Part shown: piece by piece, positions 24,101 to 36,306 of the stretch
Numbering within the stretch: the first letter of the stretch is position 1
How the letters are laid out: each line of letters starts with the position of its first letter
Source: Proteles cristata cristata
Lineage: Eukaryota > Chordata > Mammalia > Carnivora > Hyaenidae
Assembly (NCBI GenBank): GCA_017311185.1
Contig: JAESUZ010003531.1
Coordinates: 248,001-312,000, forward strand
Reading direction: 5' to 3'
DNA: 64,000 nt
Notes under the pieces: model-generated
The model's input: the letters and a program-made list of their open reading frames with translations, nothing else
Database searches by the model: none
What the model was told of the DNA's origin: nothing
Position numbers and translations under genes: made by a program

Positions 24101-25695
24101 TCTTTTGAGGAGAATCCTCCGTTTCATAATTTTGGCTAGTTTTTATCTCTTGTAAGTTTTAAATGCTTTTAATTTGCTCTGCATCTGCAAGTACTATTGT
24201 ACTAAAGGGAGTTCATACAATGTCCAGGGCTTGGCCATGCAGGAGGAGGTCTTTTTTGTGGTGTTACTTGCTCTCTGTTATTGTGACTTTGGTTATTTTA
24301 TTTCCCTACTCATAGTGATGTTTTAGACTCTCCAACATGTGTGCTTTGGTTTTCTGCTTGAAGTAGTTCTGAAAGGGAAAATAGACAATCAAACAGGGAT
24401 CAAAAACACACAAATGCACAAACAAATAGAACATATGAGCAAGTGGAGAAAAAAACAACAACAAAAAAGGCAGTCTAAAAGCATAAAAACAGAAACACCA
24501 GCTACAAGTAAAAAGTGGAGTTGAGGTGGTGTTGATGGAAGAGCATATACAAAAAGAGAAATGAGAGGGGCAGGGAGAAAAAGAAAATGAACATTTCCAG
24601 GCAGAGAGACTAAAAGGGTTAATCCAGAGAGAGAAAGGAGAATAGGAGAGGCAAGGAAAAAGAAATGAAGATAATGTTACACAAAGAAACTACATGGCCT
24701 GATTATTCCAGAGAAAATGGAAAGTAAAGAAGGAGGTGTAGAGCATGCATCTAGAGAATGGATTAAATGTTTCTGTTTAAGGAAAACAATAACCAGAGTA
24801 TCCAGCCTGGAGGAGGGAAGAGATAAGGAGAAAAGGGAGAATATATCTAAATAATAAGAATTGACCTAGAGTTAATCCAGGCAATGTCGCAGTGCTTGTT
24901 CCACAGAGTCTATCCAGCTCTAGTAGATAAACAGCTCCCCAGGGCAGGGGGGGCACAGTTTGGTGTAGGAGGGTCCCACCACCACTGTGGGCCCCTCAGT
25001 TGATCTCTGAGTCCCTGCCTTGGTGGTTATAGGGAGAAAGATTGTGACCCCCAAGTCCCTTCATCATGGACCAGCTTTCCCATCACTCTTTTCGACCAGT
25101 CCTTCTGTCTCACTCTGCAGTCTCCTATGACTCACACTTAGCTGAGTTTTAAATTCCTATACCGTGCGTGTTAATGATGCAGCATGAAATGTAGTCCTGA
25201 GAGTGGCAGCACTTCAGGGATGGAGACTGGTTCCTCCTGCTGTCAACTGCTCCCTTGAGGTATCATTGAACTCAGAGGGGTTCCACTCCTCCCCATGAAT
25301 GAGAACAGGGCAACCAGCTCCTATGTGAAGAAAGCGCTGCAGTTAGAAATCGGACCTCACTCCAAAAGCCCTGCAGTTTGAGATCGGATGATAGGATCCC
25401 TCTCTGTCCCAGTCTAAGGTTTTTTTCCTGTCCAGATACAGTCTTACATTTCCCCAGCTGCTCTTTCTCTTCCCCTTGTCTCTCTGCAGAAGAGGATCTG
25501 CACCTCTGTGGTCAGGCTCATTTTATCTCCCCCGGTTCACAATCATGCACCTATGAGCAATCCAGTTTTCCCATTATCTTCCTAGTAGACTCCGTCTCCT
25601 TTCCTCCCAGACTCTTAGGGTTCAGCCATCTTTGTTTGAGAGATGTGGGAAGCACAGATCCCCCCACTTCTCCACCATATTGGCTCCTTCTCTAT
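21157..25695 (-). mobile_element. L1 with complete-looking 5'UTR, ORF1 and ORF2 to the RT, lacking its 3' end
   Basis: On minus the element begins near 25690 with GGAGCCAATATGG and holds AAAGATGGCTGA near 25630, a YY1-like site typical of L1 promoters. The 5'UTR runs to about 24300, ORF1 to about 23255 (C-terminal domain 23252-23581, with LSTETWQAGREWQEIFSVIN), and ORF2 starts near 23121 (ITLNVNELNAPIKRH, CLQETH). ORF2 continues to 21157 in the RT palm just before the YADD box and stops there. Stops and indels are present throughout. Confidence 0.9.
25626..25637 (-). promoter_or_regulatory. YY1-like site in L1 5'UTR
   Basis: AAGATGGC on minus, close to the element's 5' end, as in other mammalian L1 promoters where YY1 sets the start site. 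The position agrees with the 5' boundary near 25690. Confidence 0.55.
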
Positions 25696-25709
25696 CCAGG
25701 GCTCTTTTT

Positions 25710-25850
25710 TTTTTTTTCAATTTGAAGTAATATTGCAATTTTATGTGTTGTATACATATTATTGACCTTTATCTTGGTAATTTGCTGAGCTGACTTCTTA
25801 GTTTATTTGTAGATTGTTTTGGGAATTTTTTCAAATTTTTAATGAATTTT
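25710..25850 (-). mobile_element. Small old L1M RT fragment
   Basis: Reverse of an L1 ORF2 RT region, next to a 13-bp poly-T at 25707-25719 and cut off by the 3' end of the next L1. Confidence 0.55.
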
Positions 25851-27920
25851 TCTTATTTAACATATAGTGTAATATTGGTTAAAGGAGTAGGATATAATGA
25901 TTTAAAACTCACATATGACACCCAGTGTTACCCACATCACAAGTGCCGTCCTTAATACCCATGACCTATTTAGTCGCCCCCCACCACTTACCTCCAGGTC
26001 TCTATGGTGGAGTCTAATATGGTTTCATTGTCTCTTTTTTTCCTCTCCTTCCCATATCCTCATCTGTTTTTCTTATTAAATTCCACATTTGAGTGAAATC
26101 ATATATTGTCTTTCTCCAACTGACTTATTTCACTTAGCATTAATACTGTAGCTCTATCTACATCATTATAAATGGAAAGGTTTCATTCTTTTTGATCACC
26201 AAGTAATATTCCGTTATGTATGAAATATATTCCATATCTTCTTTATCCTTTCATTACTCGATGGACATTTGGGGTCTTTCCATTGTTGGCTATTGTTGAT
26301 AATGCTTCCATAAACATTGGGTTGTATGTACCCTTTTGAATCTATAATATTGTCCACTTTGGATAAATACCTAGTAGTGCATAGGATATTTCTGGGTCGT
26401 ATAATATTTCTATTTTTAAATTTTGAGGAACCCCCATACTGTTTACCAGAATGCTGCACTAATGGACATTCCCATCAGCAGTGCAAAAGGGTTATTATTC
26501 TCTGCATTCTTGACAACATCTGCGGTTTCCTGTGTTGTTAGTTTTAGCCATTCTCAAAGTTGTGAGGTGGTATCTCACTGTGGTTTTGATTTGTATTTCC
26601 CTGATGATGAATGATGTTCATCATGTTTCATGTGTGTGTTATCCATCTGGATGTCTTCTTTGGGAACTTATCTATTCATGTCTTCTCTCCATTTCGTAAC
26701 TAGGTTTTGTGATTTTTGATTGTTGAGCTTGATAAATTCTTTATAGATTTTGGATACCAACTCTTTATCCATATGTCAATTACTAATATTTTCTCCCATT
26801 CTATGGGCTGCCTTTTAGTTTTCTTGATAGTTTCCTTTACTGTGTAGGAGCTTTTTATCTTTATGAGGTCCCAATAGTTCATTTTGGTTTTGTTCCCCTT
26901 CCTTTCAGAGATGTGTCTGGTAAGAAGTTGCTGTGGCCAATGTTAAAGAAATTGGTGCCAGTGTTCTCTCCTAGGATTTTGATGTTTTCTTGTTTCACAT
27001 TTAGTGAAACAAATTTCATTCATTTTTAGTTTATTTTTGTATATGGTGTAAGAAAGTGGTCCAGGTTCATTCTTCTGCATATCACTCCAGTTTTCCATAT
27101 CCCATTTGTTGAAGAGACTGTCTATTTTTCTTTGGATATTCTTTCTTACTTTGTAAAAGATTATTGGACTATATAGCAGCTGTGAGTAGGTTTGTATCAC
27201 TTTGTATTTCCCTCTTACACTGCTTTTGCTTTGTCCCAAATAGTTTTGACAGTTTTATTTCTATTTTATTCATCTTCATGTATGTTTTGATATTTTATTT
27301 AATTTCTTCATTGATCCAGTGGCTATTGGTATCATATTACTATTTAACTTTCACATATTTGTTTGTTTGTCTGTTTGTTTGTTAAAGTATGATTTCTAGT
27401 TTCATACTGTTGTCGTCAGAAAATATGAATGGCATGACCTCAATTATCTTAAATTTATTGAAACCTGTTTTGCTGCCTAATGTGATCTATTCTGGAGAAT
27501 CTTATATGTACACATGAAAAGAACATATATTCTATTGTTTTTGGATTGAACATTCTGTATGTATCATTAATGTCCATCGGGGCTAACAAGTCATTCAAAG
27601 ACACTGTTTCCTAATTGATTTTCTGTCTGGATGATATATCCATTGGTGTAAGGGTGGTTTAAAGTTTCCTATTCTATTGTGTTACCATCAATTTCTCACA
27701 TTATGAATGTTAATATTTTCTTTATGTAATTACGTGCTCCAATATTGAGACTACAAATATTTAAAACTTAAATCTTCTTGTTGAATTAGTTGATTTATTA
27801 TTATGTAATGACACTCAATCTCTTGTTACAGTATTCTTTTAAAGTCTATTTTTCTGATATAAATATTACCACTCCAGACATTTTTTTTGTTTGCTTGCCT
27901 CTATTTACACAGTAAATTTT

Positions 27921-28140
27921 AGGGGCACCTGGCTGGCTCAGTCAGTTAATCATCCGACTTCAGCTCAGGTCATGATCTCACAGTTCGTGGGTTCCAGCCC
28001 CGTATTGGTCTCTGTGCTGACAGCTAACTCAGAGCCTGGGGCCTGTTTCAGATTCTGTATCTCCCTGTCTCTGACCCTCCCCTGCTCATTCTGTCTCTCT
28101 CTATCTCTCTCAGAAATAAATAAAAAAACATTTTAAAACG
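27921..28140 (+). mobile_element. SINEC_Fc-type SINE
   Basis: Full-length, TSD TACACAGTAAAT at 27906-27917 and 28154-28165. Confidence 0.94.
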
Positions 28141-28205
28141 TTATAAACAAAAATACACAGTAAATGTTCTTCCACATCTTCGCTTTAAGTCTGTATGTGT
28201 CTTTA

Positions 28206-28417
28206 TTATTTTTTTTAATGTTTTATTTATTTCTAGGAGAGAGAGAGACAACGTGAGCAGGGGAGGGTCAGAGAGAAAGAGAGTCAGACTGAAACAGGTT
28301 CCAGGCTCTGAGCTGGCAGTCAGCACAGAGCCCAACGCAGGGCTCGAACCCATGAACCGCGAGATCATGACCTAAGCAAAGTCGGACGCTTAACCGACTA
28401 AGCCACCCAGGCGCCCC
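28206..28417 (-). mobile_element. Young SINEC_Fc-type SINE
   Basis: Near-consensus copy of the TTAGTCGG/GCTTAGG variant (one base lost in GCGAAAGT). Flanks share TGTATGT..CTTTA as an imperfect TSD. It is inserted about 40 bp from the previous SINE, in opposite orientation. Confidence 0.94.
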
Positions 28418-29574
28418 TGTATGTCTTTAGGTATGAAGCTAGTCTTGCAGGAAACATTTAGATGGGTTGTGCTCTTATGCATTTCACTGTCTTATGTTTT
28501 TTTATTGCAGAATTTAGGCCATTAACATTTAAAATAATTATTAAGTACATATTTATTGCTATTTTAAAAAATTATTTTCTGGTTGTTTTGTAGTTTTCTG
28601 TTTCTTTTTTCTTGTCTTGCTCTGCTTTTTTGTGATTGATGTGATCCTATAGTGTTAGTTTGGCTTTTATAATCTTCATTTTACATAAATATAGGTTTTA
28701 TATTTGACGTTATCAGGAGGTTTATATATAACAGGCTTAAGTCGCCTTAAGTCTACATTAAGTTGGCAGACATTTAAGTTCAAACATATTACTTGAAAGC
28801 TTCCTTTTTATAATGCTTTCCTCTACATCTTATGTATATATGCTGTCATACATCTATGCAGTTACATCTATTTGTAACCTCCTTTCTGCTTGAAGAAATC
28901 CGTTTAACATTTCTTATAAGTCTGGTTTAGTAATGATAAGGTCTTTTAACTGTTGTTTGTCTGGGAAAATCTTTACCTTTTCTTGAATTCTGAATGGTAA
29001 TCTTGCAGTATAAAGTATTGGTTGTAGTTTGTGCCTGCTTGTTTTCCTTTCACCACTGACTATATCATGATACTACCTTTGGACCTGCAAAGTTTCTGAT
29101 GAAAAATCAACATACCATCTCCTTGAGCTGATTTTTTTTCTGGGGATCTCTGAGTTTTCTGGATCTGGATATATGTTTCTTCTCCCACATAGGGAAGTTT
29201 TAAGCTAATATTTCTATAAATAAAGTTTCTGCCTCATTTTCTCTCTCTTGTTATTCTGCGATCCATTTAATGGAAATGATATTATGCTTGATGGAGTCAG
29301 CGAGTTTCTCAAATCTATTTTCACTTGCATATGTTTTTTCTCTCATTTATTTAGCTTGATTACTCTCCAATACACTGACATTCATTTCATTGATTCAGTC
29401 CTTTGCTACTTTCAGCCTCTGACTTATTCCATCAGATATATTCTTAATTTCATTTATTGTGTTCTTCATCTCTGATTGGTTCCCTTATTTTTAGTTCTGT
29501 GTTAAGGACCTTACTGATATCCTCCAATCTTTCCTTAGGTCTTTGAATATCTTTATGATAATTTTAAACATTTT

Positions 29575-29765
29575 AACACTTATTTATTGTTTTTAGAGAC
29601 AAATAGAGATAGAGCATGAATGAGGGAGGGGAAGAGAGAGAAGGAGACACATAATCTGAAGCAGGTTGCAGGTTCTGAGCTGTCAGTACAGAGCCTGATG
29701 TGGTGCTCAAACTCACAAACCACGAGATCATGACCTGAGCCTAGGTCGGACACCTAGATGCTTCC
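29575..29765 (-). mobile_element. Carnivore SINE with missing 5' head
   Basis: The SINE body is clear but the last ~20 bp of its head (CCACCCAGGCGCCCC) is replaced by other sequence. Confidence 0.85.
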
Positions 29766-31808
29766 TTTGTGATCTTTATTTTAAGTTTTCTATCAAAGAG
29801 GAGATATGGTGGTGGAGCAGTAGGAGGACCCCAGGCTTGCCTCACCCCTTGAACACACCTAAATATCGAACCATTCTGAATATGAAAGAAATTTATCTGA
29901 AGTCTGACAGAACAAATTGCATAACTAGAGGAGAGAAGAGGACACATTTTGGAAGGTAGAAAGTATAGCTATGAGTCTGAGGAAAAAATCAGATAGGTGT
30001 TACAATGAGGAGGGATCCATGGTCATGGAAAAGGGCAAGAGAGAGGAGCACACAGGTGAAACCACAAATTGAATACTTCCCCACAGCCATTGATGGGGAA
30101 AAGGAGAGTGGCTTATTTTTGTGAGTGTTTGCAACCAGCAGGACTCAGAGACTGGAGGTTCCTAGGTCCCCAGCATGGCCGGTATAGAGCCCTGAGAACT
30201 CTGTACTGCTCCTGTAAATGAAGGCAGGTAACCCAGTGGTAGATATTGTCATCTCAGGATCATCTCATCGCATTAAACTGTTCCCTAGTTTTGGAGCACA
30301 GTGAGTGAGGTGGATTTGCTTTTCCAGGGGCAAAACAGCTGGTGGTTGACATTTCCCTCCCCTTCCCCTAATCTTCAATGCAGTGACACCTGGTGAGGAT
30401 AGCTAACCCAGATATTTGCTGCTTAGTGTGTATTGCTTCAAATTTCATGCTCCTGTGCTCTGGTGTGACTGCATTTCTGGGTCAAACCTGCATCAAATTC
30501 AGTGTGGCAACAACCTCCCCCAGACAATCAGTACAGGTACCCACCACAGTAAGTCCCTAAATTTGTAGCTTTACTGAGCTGACCTTGGTGGGATACAGCC
30601 CAAAGTGCACTGCATTGCTTCAGGCAAGCAAGCAACTGAGAAACAGACAGTGTGAAAATGGCAATCTGATAAACACCTAGGCAGCAAAAGGGAAAATATT
30701 CACTCTTCTGTTCCCTTGAAATATCCCCACTCCAAGGCTAAAGGAGCTGGCTAGCATCATTTCTTTCTCCTGCCCTTCAGCATTAACTACCTTCAGTAAA
30801 CAGTGAAGTGTCAACGCTAGCTGCCTAACCTGCTTACACCAAGTCCCACCTCCTTGCACTATGCTGGTGCTAGTTTTCTCAGGAGGTATGCCCAAGAAAA
30901 AGAGCAGTGGGCCCCTCCTCTAGAAAACCAGATCAAACCCCTGCAGGCACCACATCTACTGATCATATTGTTCTACAAATCTGCAGTTCTAGTGGAAATA
31001 GCATCAGCCCTTATTTAACAAACAGTCCAGAGTACACATCGCTAAAGCTTGCCATTTTCTGGCCAAGGTTCAAACATTCCCTACTGTAGGCAAGGATAAA
31101 TTCTGAAGATGACTGACCTGAGGATAGAGGAGCCACAACAGCAGCAGAGTGCCTGCAGCATACCCTAAAGATACCTCCTGAGGAGCCAGTCCCTGGACAT
31201 TATATGACCTTGTCTTCAGAAAGACACAAATCTCAGGAGCAGGAAGCATAATAGGCTCTTCTAACATAGAGAAGAAGACAGTAACCTAGATAAAATGTCA
31301 AGAGAGAGGAATTTATCCCAAAGAAAGAACAAGAAAATATTGTATCTAATGATCTAATTAAAAAGAAGATATAAGTAATATGCCTGATCCAGAATTTAAA
31401 GTAACAATCATAAGGATACTAGCTGTGCTTGAAAAAACACAGAAGACATCAGTGATATCCTTACCTTAGACATAAAAGAGTCTGAGACCAGTAAGGACAT
31501 ATTGAAAAATGTAATAACGGAGATGTGAAGCTGACTTCATGTAATGACCACGGGTGAAAGAAGAAGAGAGACAAATTAGTGATATAGAAGATAGAATTAT
31601 GGAAAATAACAAAGCTGAACAAGCGAGAGAAAGAAAAATTTTGGGTCACAAAATATTTAGGAAATTTAGCAACCCGATCAAATATAACATTTGTATCTTA
31701 GAAGAAGAACCGAGAGAAAAAGGGGCAGCGGGCCTATTTGAGGAAATTATAGCTGAAGAATTCCCTAACCTGGGTAAGGAAACAGACACTTCAATCCAGT
31801 AGGCATAG

Positions 31809-32010
31809 AGGCTCCTGGGTGGCTCAGTCAGTTAAGCATCCAACTCTTGATTTCAGCTCAGATCATGATCTCGTGGTTTATGAGTTTAATCTCTGCATCA
31901 GGCTCTGGGTTGACAGTGTGAAGCCTGGTTAGGATTTTCCCCTCTTCTCTCTGCTTCTTTCCCACTCATGTTTTCTCTCTCTCTAAAAATAAACAATAAA
32001 ACATGTCAAC
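31809..32010 (+). mobile_element. Carnivore SINE in L1
   Basis: Old copy with GATTTCAGCTCAGATCATGA head variant; TSD AGGCATAG at 31801-31808 and 32011-32018. Confidence 0.92.
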
Positions 32011-33442
32011 AGGCATAGCTTGTCAGAATGGATAAAAATAAAGCTATCTATATGTATACTGCCCAGAAGAAACTCATTTTAGAACTAAAGACATTGGCAG
32101 ATAGAACATAAGGGGATGGAGAAATATCCATGCTAAAAGCAAATGTCAAACAAAAGCCAGGCTAGTAATATTTGTATCACAGAACTACAATTTAAACCAA
32201 ATACTGTGATAAAAGATGAAGAAGGGCAGCACATCATAATGAAGGGTCGATCCAACAAGAAGATTGAACAACTATAAATTTTTAAGCACCCAACATGAAA
32301 GCACCTAAATACATGAAACCAATTAACGGTGAACACAAATAAGCTAATTGATAATAAATCCAGTAATAGCAGGGGACTCACATCACTTGCAGCAATGGAC
32401 AGATTATCTCAGCAGAAAATCAAGCAGTACATAATATCTTTGAATAACACACTGGATCAGATGTCCTTAGCAGATATATTCAGAACATTTCATCCTAAAG
32501 CAATAGAATACACATTCTTTTCAAGTGCACACAGGACATTCTCTAGATCTGATCACATAGTAGGTCACAATTTAGGCCTCAAAAAGTACAAAAATATTGA
32601 AATAATTCCGTGCATATTTTCACATCACAGCACTATGAAGCTTCAAGTCAAACACAAGAAAAAAGAAATTGGAAAGACAATAAATAAACACATGGAAGTT
32701 AAAAAAAAAATCCTACTAAAGAATGAATGAGGCAGCCAGTAAATTGAGGAATTAAAAAAAATACATGGAAAGAAATGAAAAGGAAAACACATTGATCCAA
32801 AACCTTTAGGATGCAGCAAAAGCAGTCATAAGAAGGAAGTATATAATAACAATACAGACCTATCTCAAGAAGCAAGAAAAATCTCAAAAAAGCAATCTAA
32901 CACTTCACCTAAAGGAACTAGGAAAAGAACAGCAAATAAAGCCTAAACCCAGCAGAAGAAGGAAAAACATAAAAATCAGAACAGAAATAAATATTATAGA
33001 AAAAACAACCAAGCAAAAAAAAAAAAAAACAAAAAAAAAAACCTAGTAAAACAGATCAATTAAACCAGGAGCTGGTTCTTTGAAAAAAATAGTAAAATTG
33101 ACAAATCCATATCCAGAATCATCCAAAAGAAAAGGAAAAGGATCCAATGAATAAAATCACAAATGAGAGATGATAACTAACAATCAACATGACAGAAATA
33201 AAACAATTATAAGAGTATTATGAAAAATTATTTGGCAATAAATTGGATCATTTGGAAGAAATGAATAAATTACTACAAATATATAAGCACCAAAACTGAA
33301 ACAGAAAGAAATAGAAAACTTGGAAAGCCAGTAAGTAGCTACGAAGGAAATTGAATTAACAATCAAATATTACCCAACAAACAACAGTTCAGGGCTTGAT
33401 GGCTTTGCCGGGAAGTTCTACTAAATGTGCAAAGAAGATATT

Positions 33443-33656
33443 TTTTAAAGTTTTTTTTAACACTTATTCATTTTTCAGAGAGAGATAGGCTGCGAGTGAG
33501 GGAAGAGCAGACAGAGAGGGACACACAGAATCTGAAGCAGGCTCTAGGCTCTGAGTTGTCAGCACAGAGCCCGATGCAGGACTTGAACTGACAAGCGGTA
33601 AGATAATGACATGAGCCAAAGTAAGACGCTTAACCAACTGAGCCACCAGGTACCCC
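33443..33656 (-). mobile_element. Carnivore SINE in L1
   Basis: Minus-strand SINE with AAGAAGATATT / AAGAAGAATATT as imperfect TSD. Confidence 0.9.
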
Positions 33657-33734
33657 AAGAAGAATATTGTTAAAATGTTTATATGGCCCCAAAAATCTAC
33701 ACATCTAATGCAATCTCTATCAAAATACCAACAA

Positions 33735-33944
33735 TAGGGGCGCCTGGGTGGCTTAGTCGGTTAAGCATCCGACTTTCGCTTAGGTCATGATCTCGCAGTT
33801 CGTGGGTTCGAGCCCCGCGTCGGGCTCTGTGCTGACTGCCAGCTCAGAGCCTGGAGCCTGTTACAGTCTGTGACTCCCTCTCTCTCTGACCCTCCCCTCT
33901 AATGCTGTCTCTCTCTCTCCTAGAAATAAATAAAAAACATTAAA
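33735..33944 (+). mobile_element. Young SINEC_Fc-type SINE
   Basis: TTAGTCGG / TTTCGCTTAGG variant with near-consensus body and perfect 13-bp TSD AAAATACCAACAA at 33722-33734 and 33945-33957. Confidence 0.97.
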
Positions 33945-35682
33945 AAAATACCAACAACATATTTTTACAGAGCTAGAACAAACAATCCTAAAATTTGTAT
34001 GGAACTGAAAAAGACCCCAAATAACTAAAGTAATCTTGAAAATGAAAAGCAAAGCTGGTAGCCATCACAATTCTGGACTTCAAGTTATATTATAAATCTA
34101 TAGTTATGAAGACAGTATGGTATAGGCATAAAAATATACATATAAATCATTGAAAATAATAGAAAAACTCAAAAACCCAGAAATGGGCCATCAACTATAT
34201 GGTCAACTAATCTTCAATGAAGCAGGAAAAGATATCCAATAGAAAAAAAGACAATTTCTTTAAAAAATGGTGTTGTGAAAACTGGATAGCAATATGGAAA
34301 AGAATTAAACTGACCACCTTCTTATATCATACACAAAAATGAGTCGAAATGGGTGATAGAACTAAATGTGAGTTAGGAAATCATCAAAGTCCTAGAGAAG
34401 AACACAGGAAGTGACCTTTGACATCAACTGTAGCAACTTCTTGAAAGATACATTTCCTGAGGCCAAGGAAAGACAAGGAAAAATAAACTATTGGGACTCT
34501 ATGAAGATAAAATCTTCTGGACAGTGAAGGAAACAGTTAGCAAAACTAAAAGACAAAGTTCAGAATTGGAGAAGGTATTTGCAAATGACATATCTGATAT
34601 ATGGTTAGAATCCAAAATATATAAAGAACTGTACCACTCAACACCTAACAAGTAAAAAATGCAGTTAAAAATGGGCAGAAGACCTGAATTGACTTTTTTC
34701 CTAGGAAGATATTGGATGGCTAACAGTCACACGAAATGATGCTCATCATTTCTCATCATTAGGCAAATAAAATTCAAAACTACAGTGATAATTCATTTGC
34801 ACCTTTCAAAATGGTTCAAATTAATAACACAGGAAACAAGAGGTGTGGGTGAAGAAGAGGAAAATGAGGATCCCTCTTATCCTGTTAGTAGGAACACAAA
34901 CTGGTGTCGTCACTATGGAAAACTGTAGATAAATCCTCAAAAAGTTAAAAATAGAATACCCTATGATCCAGCAATTGTGCTACACTACTAAGTATGTACC
35001 CAAACGATAGAAAAGTACTTATTTAAAGGGATACATAAACCCTAATGTGTATAGCATCTTTATATCAGCAATAGCCAAACTAGAAAGAGCTGAAATGTCT
35101 GTTGACTGAAGAGTGAATAAAGAAAATGTGGTTTATATGTATACATACTGTGTAAAATATATAAAATATATAAATATACACAATGGAATATTAGCCCTAA
35201 GAAAAGAGTGAAATCTTACCATTTGTTGTGAATGGAACTAGAGAGTATTATACTAATTGAAAAAAATTCAGTCAGTGAAAGACAAGTACTATATGATTTC
35301 ATTTATGTCTGGATGTTAAGAAATGTAACAGACTGACATAGGGTAACAACAATGAAAGAGGTAAATAAGAAACACTCAACTATAAAGAACAAACTGAGGG
35401 TACCAGAAAGGGAGGTGGGCAGGTGGATGCATTAAATGCTTGATGTATGTTAAGTTGGGCATTTGTTGTCATGAGCACTGGATGTTGTATGTAAGTGATG
35501 AATCACCAAGTTCTACACTTTAAATTAAAAAATATTATATTCTCTATCAGACATTTTACTTATATCTGTTTCACTTTGGTCTCCTGCTATGGTTTTGTCT
35601 TGTTCTTTCATTTGTGACACATCCCTCTGTCACCTCATTTTGCTTAATTATCTTTGTCTATTACTGTGTGTTAAGAAAGTCA

Positions 35683-35890
35683 CAGGAAGTCACTTGGGTG
35701 GCTCAGTTGGTTAAGTGTCCAACTTCGGTTCTCGTCATGATCTCACAGTTCCTTAATTTGAGCCCCACGTTAGGCTCTGTGCTGACAGATCAGAGTCTAA
35801 AGCCTGGCCTGGATTCTATGTCTCCCTCTCTGCTCCTTCCTGCTTGTTATCTGTCTCTCTCTCAAAAATAAATAAACATGAAAAAAATAG
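35683..35890 (+). mobile_element. Carnivore SINE, middle-aged
   Basis: Head CACTTGGGTGGCTCAGTTGG; flanks share AGAAAGT-like sequence. Confidence 0.9.
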
Positions 35891-36030
35891 AAAGTTAGCT
35901 AGGTCTCTTGGTATTGAGAGTAGTTCACAGGAAACATACTATTCTCTAAGAGGTGCTGGTCCACAAAGTGAACAGGTAAGAGGCATGGTGCCACAAACTG
36001 TACACACTGATCCACTTCCACAGTGTATAA

Positions 36031-36306
36031 GCCGCCACCATGGTGACTAGAATAGCTGGAGTTGTTCACAAAGAACACTCACATGGGAGTGCAGTGTTAT
36101 TCGTAAGACAGATGCATTGTCCACTGGAGGTTGGGAGATCCAGTGTTCCCAAATTTTGCATGGGTCTCTGGAGGAGAAGATCTGCTGAACAGGGACTGAG
36201 GCAAGCCTGGCAAGAAGGGTCAGGGTGTGGTGTAAGGAATTTAGGTAGGAACGACACTGGTTTCCGCAGGTGGCTGTGTGTTTCTGTTGGGTGGGTGCAG
36301 AGTTGA
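36031..36306 (+). other. Open reading frame of 88 codons with perfect Kozak context, antisense to an L1 5'UTR
   Basis: GCCGCCACCATGG (36031-36043) is an exact vertebrate Kozak consensus. The ATG at 36040 opens 88 codons to TGA at 36304-36306; the product is Arg/Gly/Val-rich, with no recognised domain. The host L1M runs on minus here, so the ORF is in the antisense direction within or beside its 5'UTR, the arrangement of primate L1 ORF0. Chance is a real alternative; see findings. Confidence 0.3.

Larger units (their letters stand above)
29790..35535 (+). mobile_element. Nearly complete L1 on plus, inactive
   Basis: It starts with GGAGATATGGTGGTGGAG (L1 5' end), has a long 5'UTR to about 31300, an ORF1 region (31300-31800; open piece 31554-31802 with EDRIMENN, FSNPIKYN, EEFPNLGKETD) and ORF2 from about 32030: endonuclease (TFFSSAHRTFSRSDHIVGH at 32500-32580), RT and C-terminus, then a 3'UTR ending near 35530 with an A-rich tail. 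The ORF1 C-terminal and ORF2 start regions are missing around the SINE at 31809. Numerous stops. An imperfect TTCTATCA TSD places it inside the minus-strand L1M. Confidence 0.87.

Noticed and set aside
33735..33810. tRNA gene suggested by A- and B-box-like motifs
   Set aside because: These boxes belong to the SINE head; no cloverleaf with an anticodon stem is intact, and the same sequence recurs in dozens of copies.
35614..36050. Plus-strand ORFs with AQLVK/SSPTLGSVLT-like segments (also at 27891, 40901, 60207 and in reverse at 4565, 33464)
   Set aside because: These recurrent peptides are translations of the SINE body.
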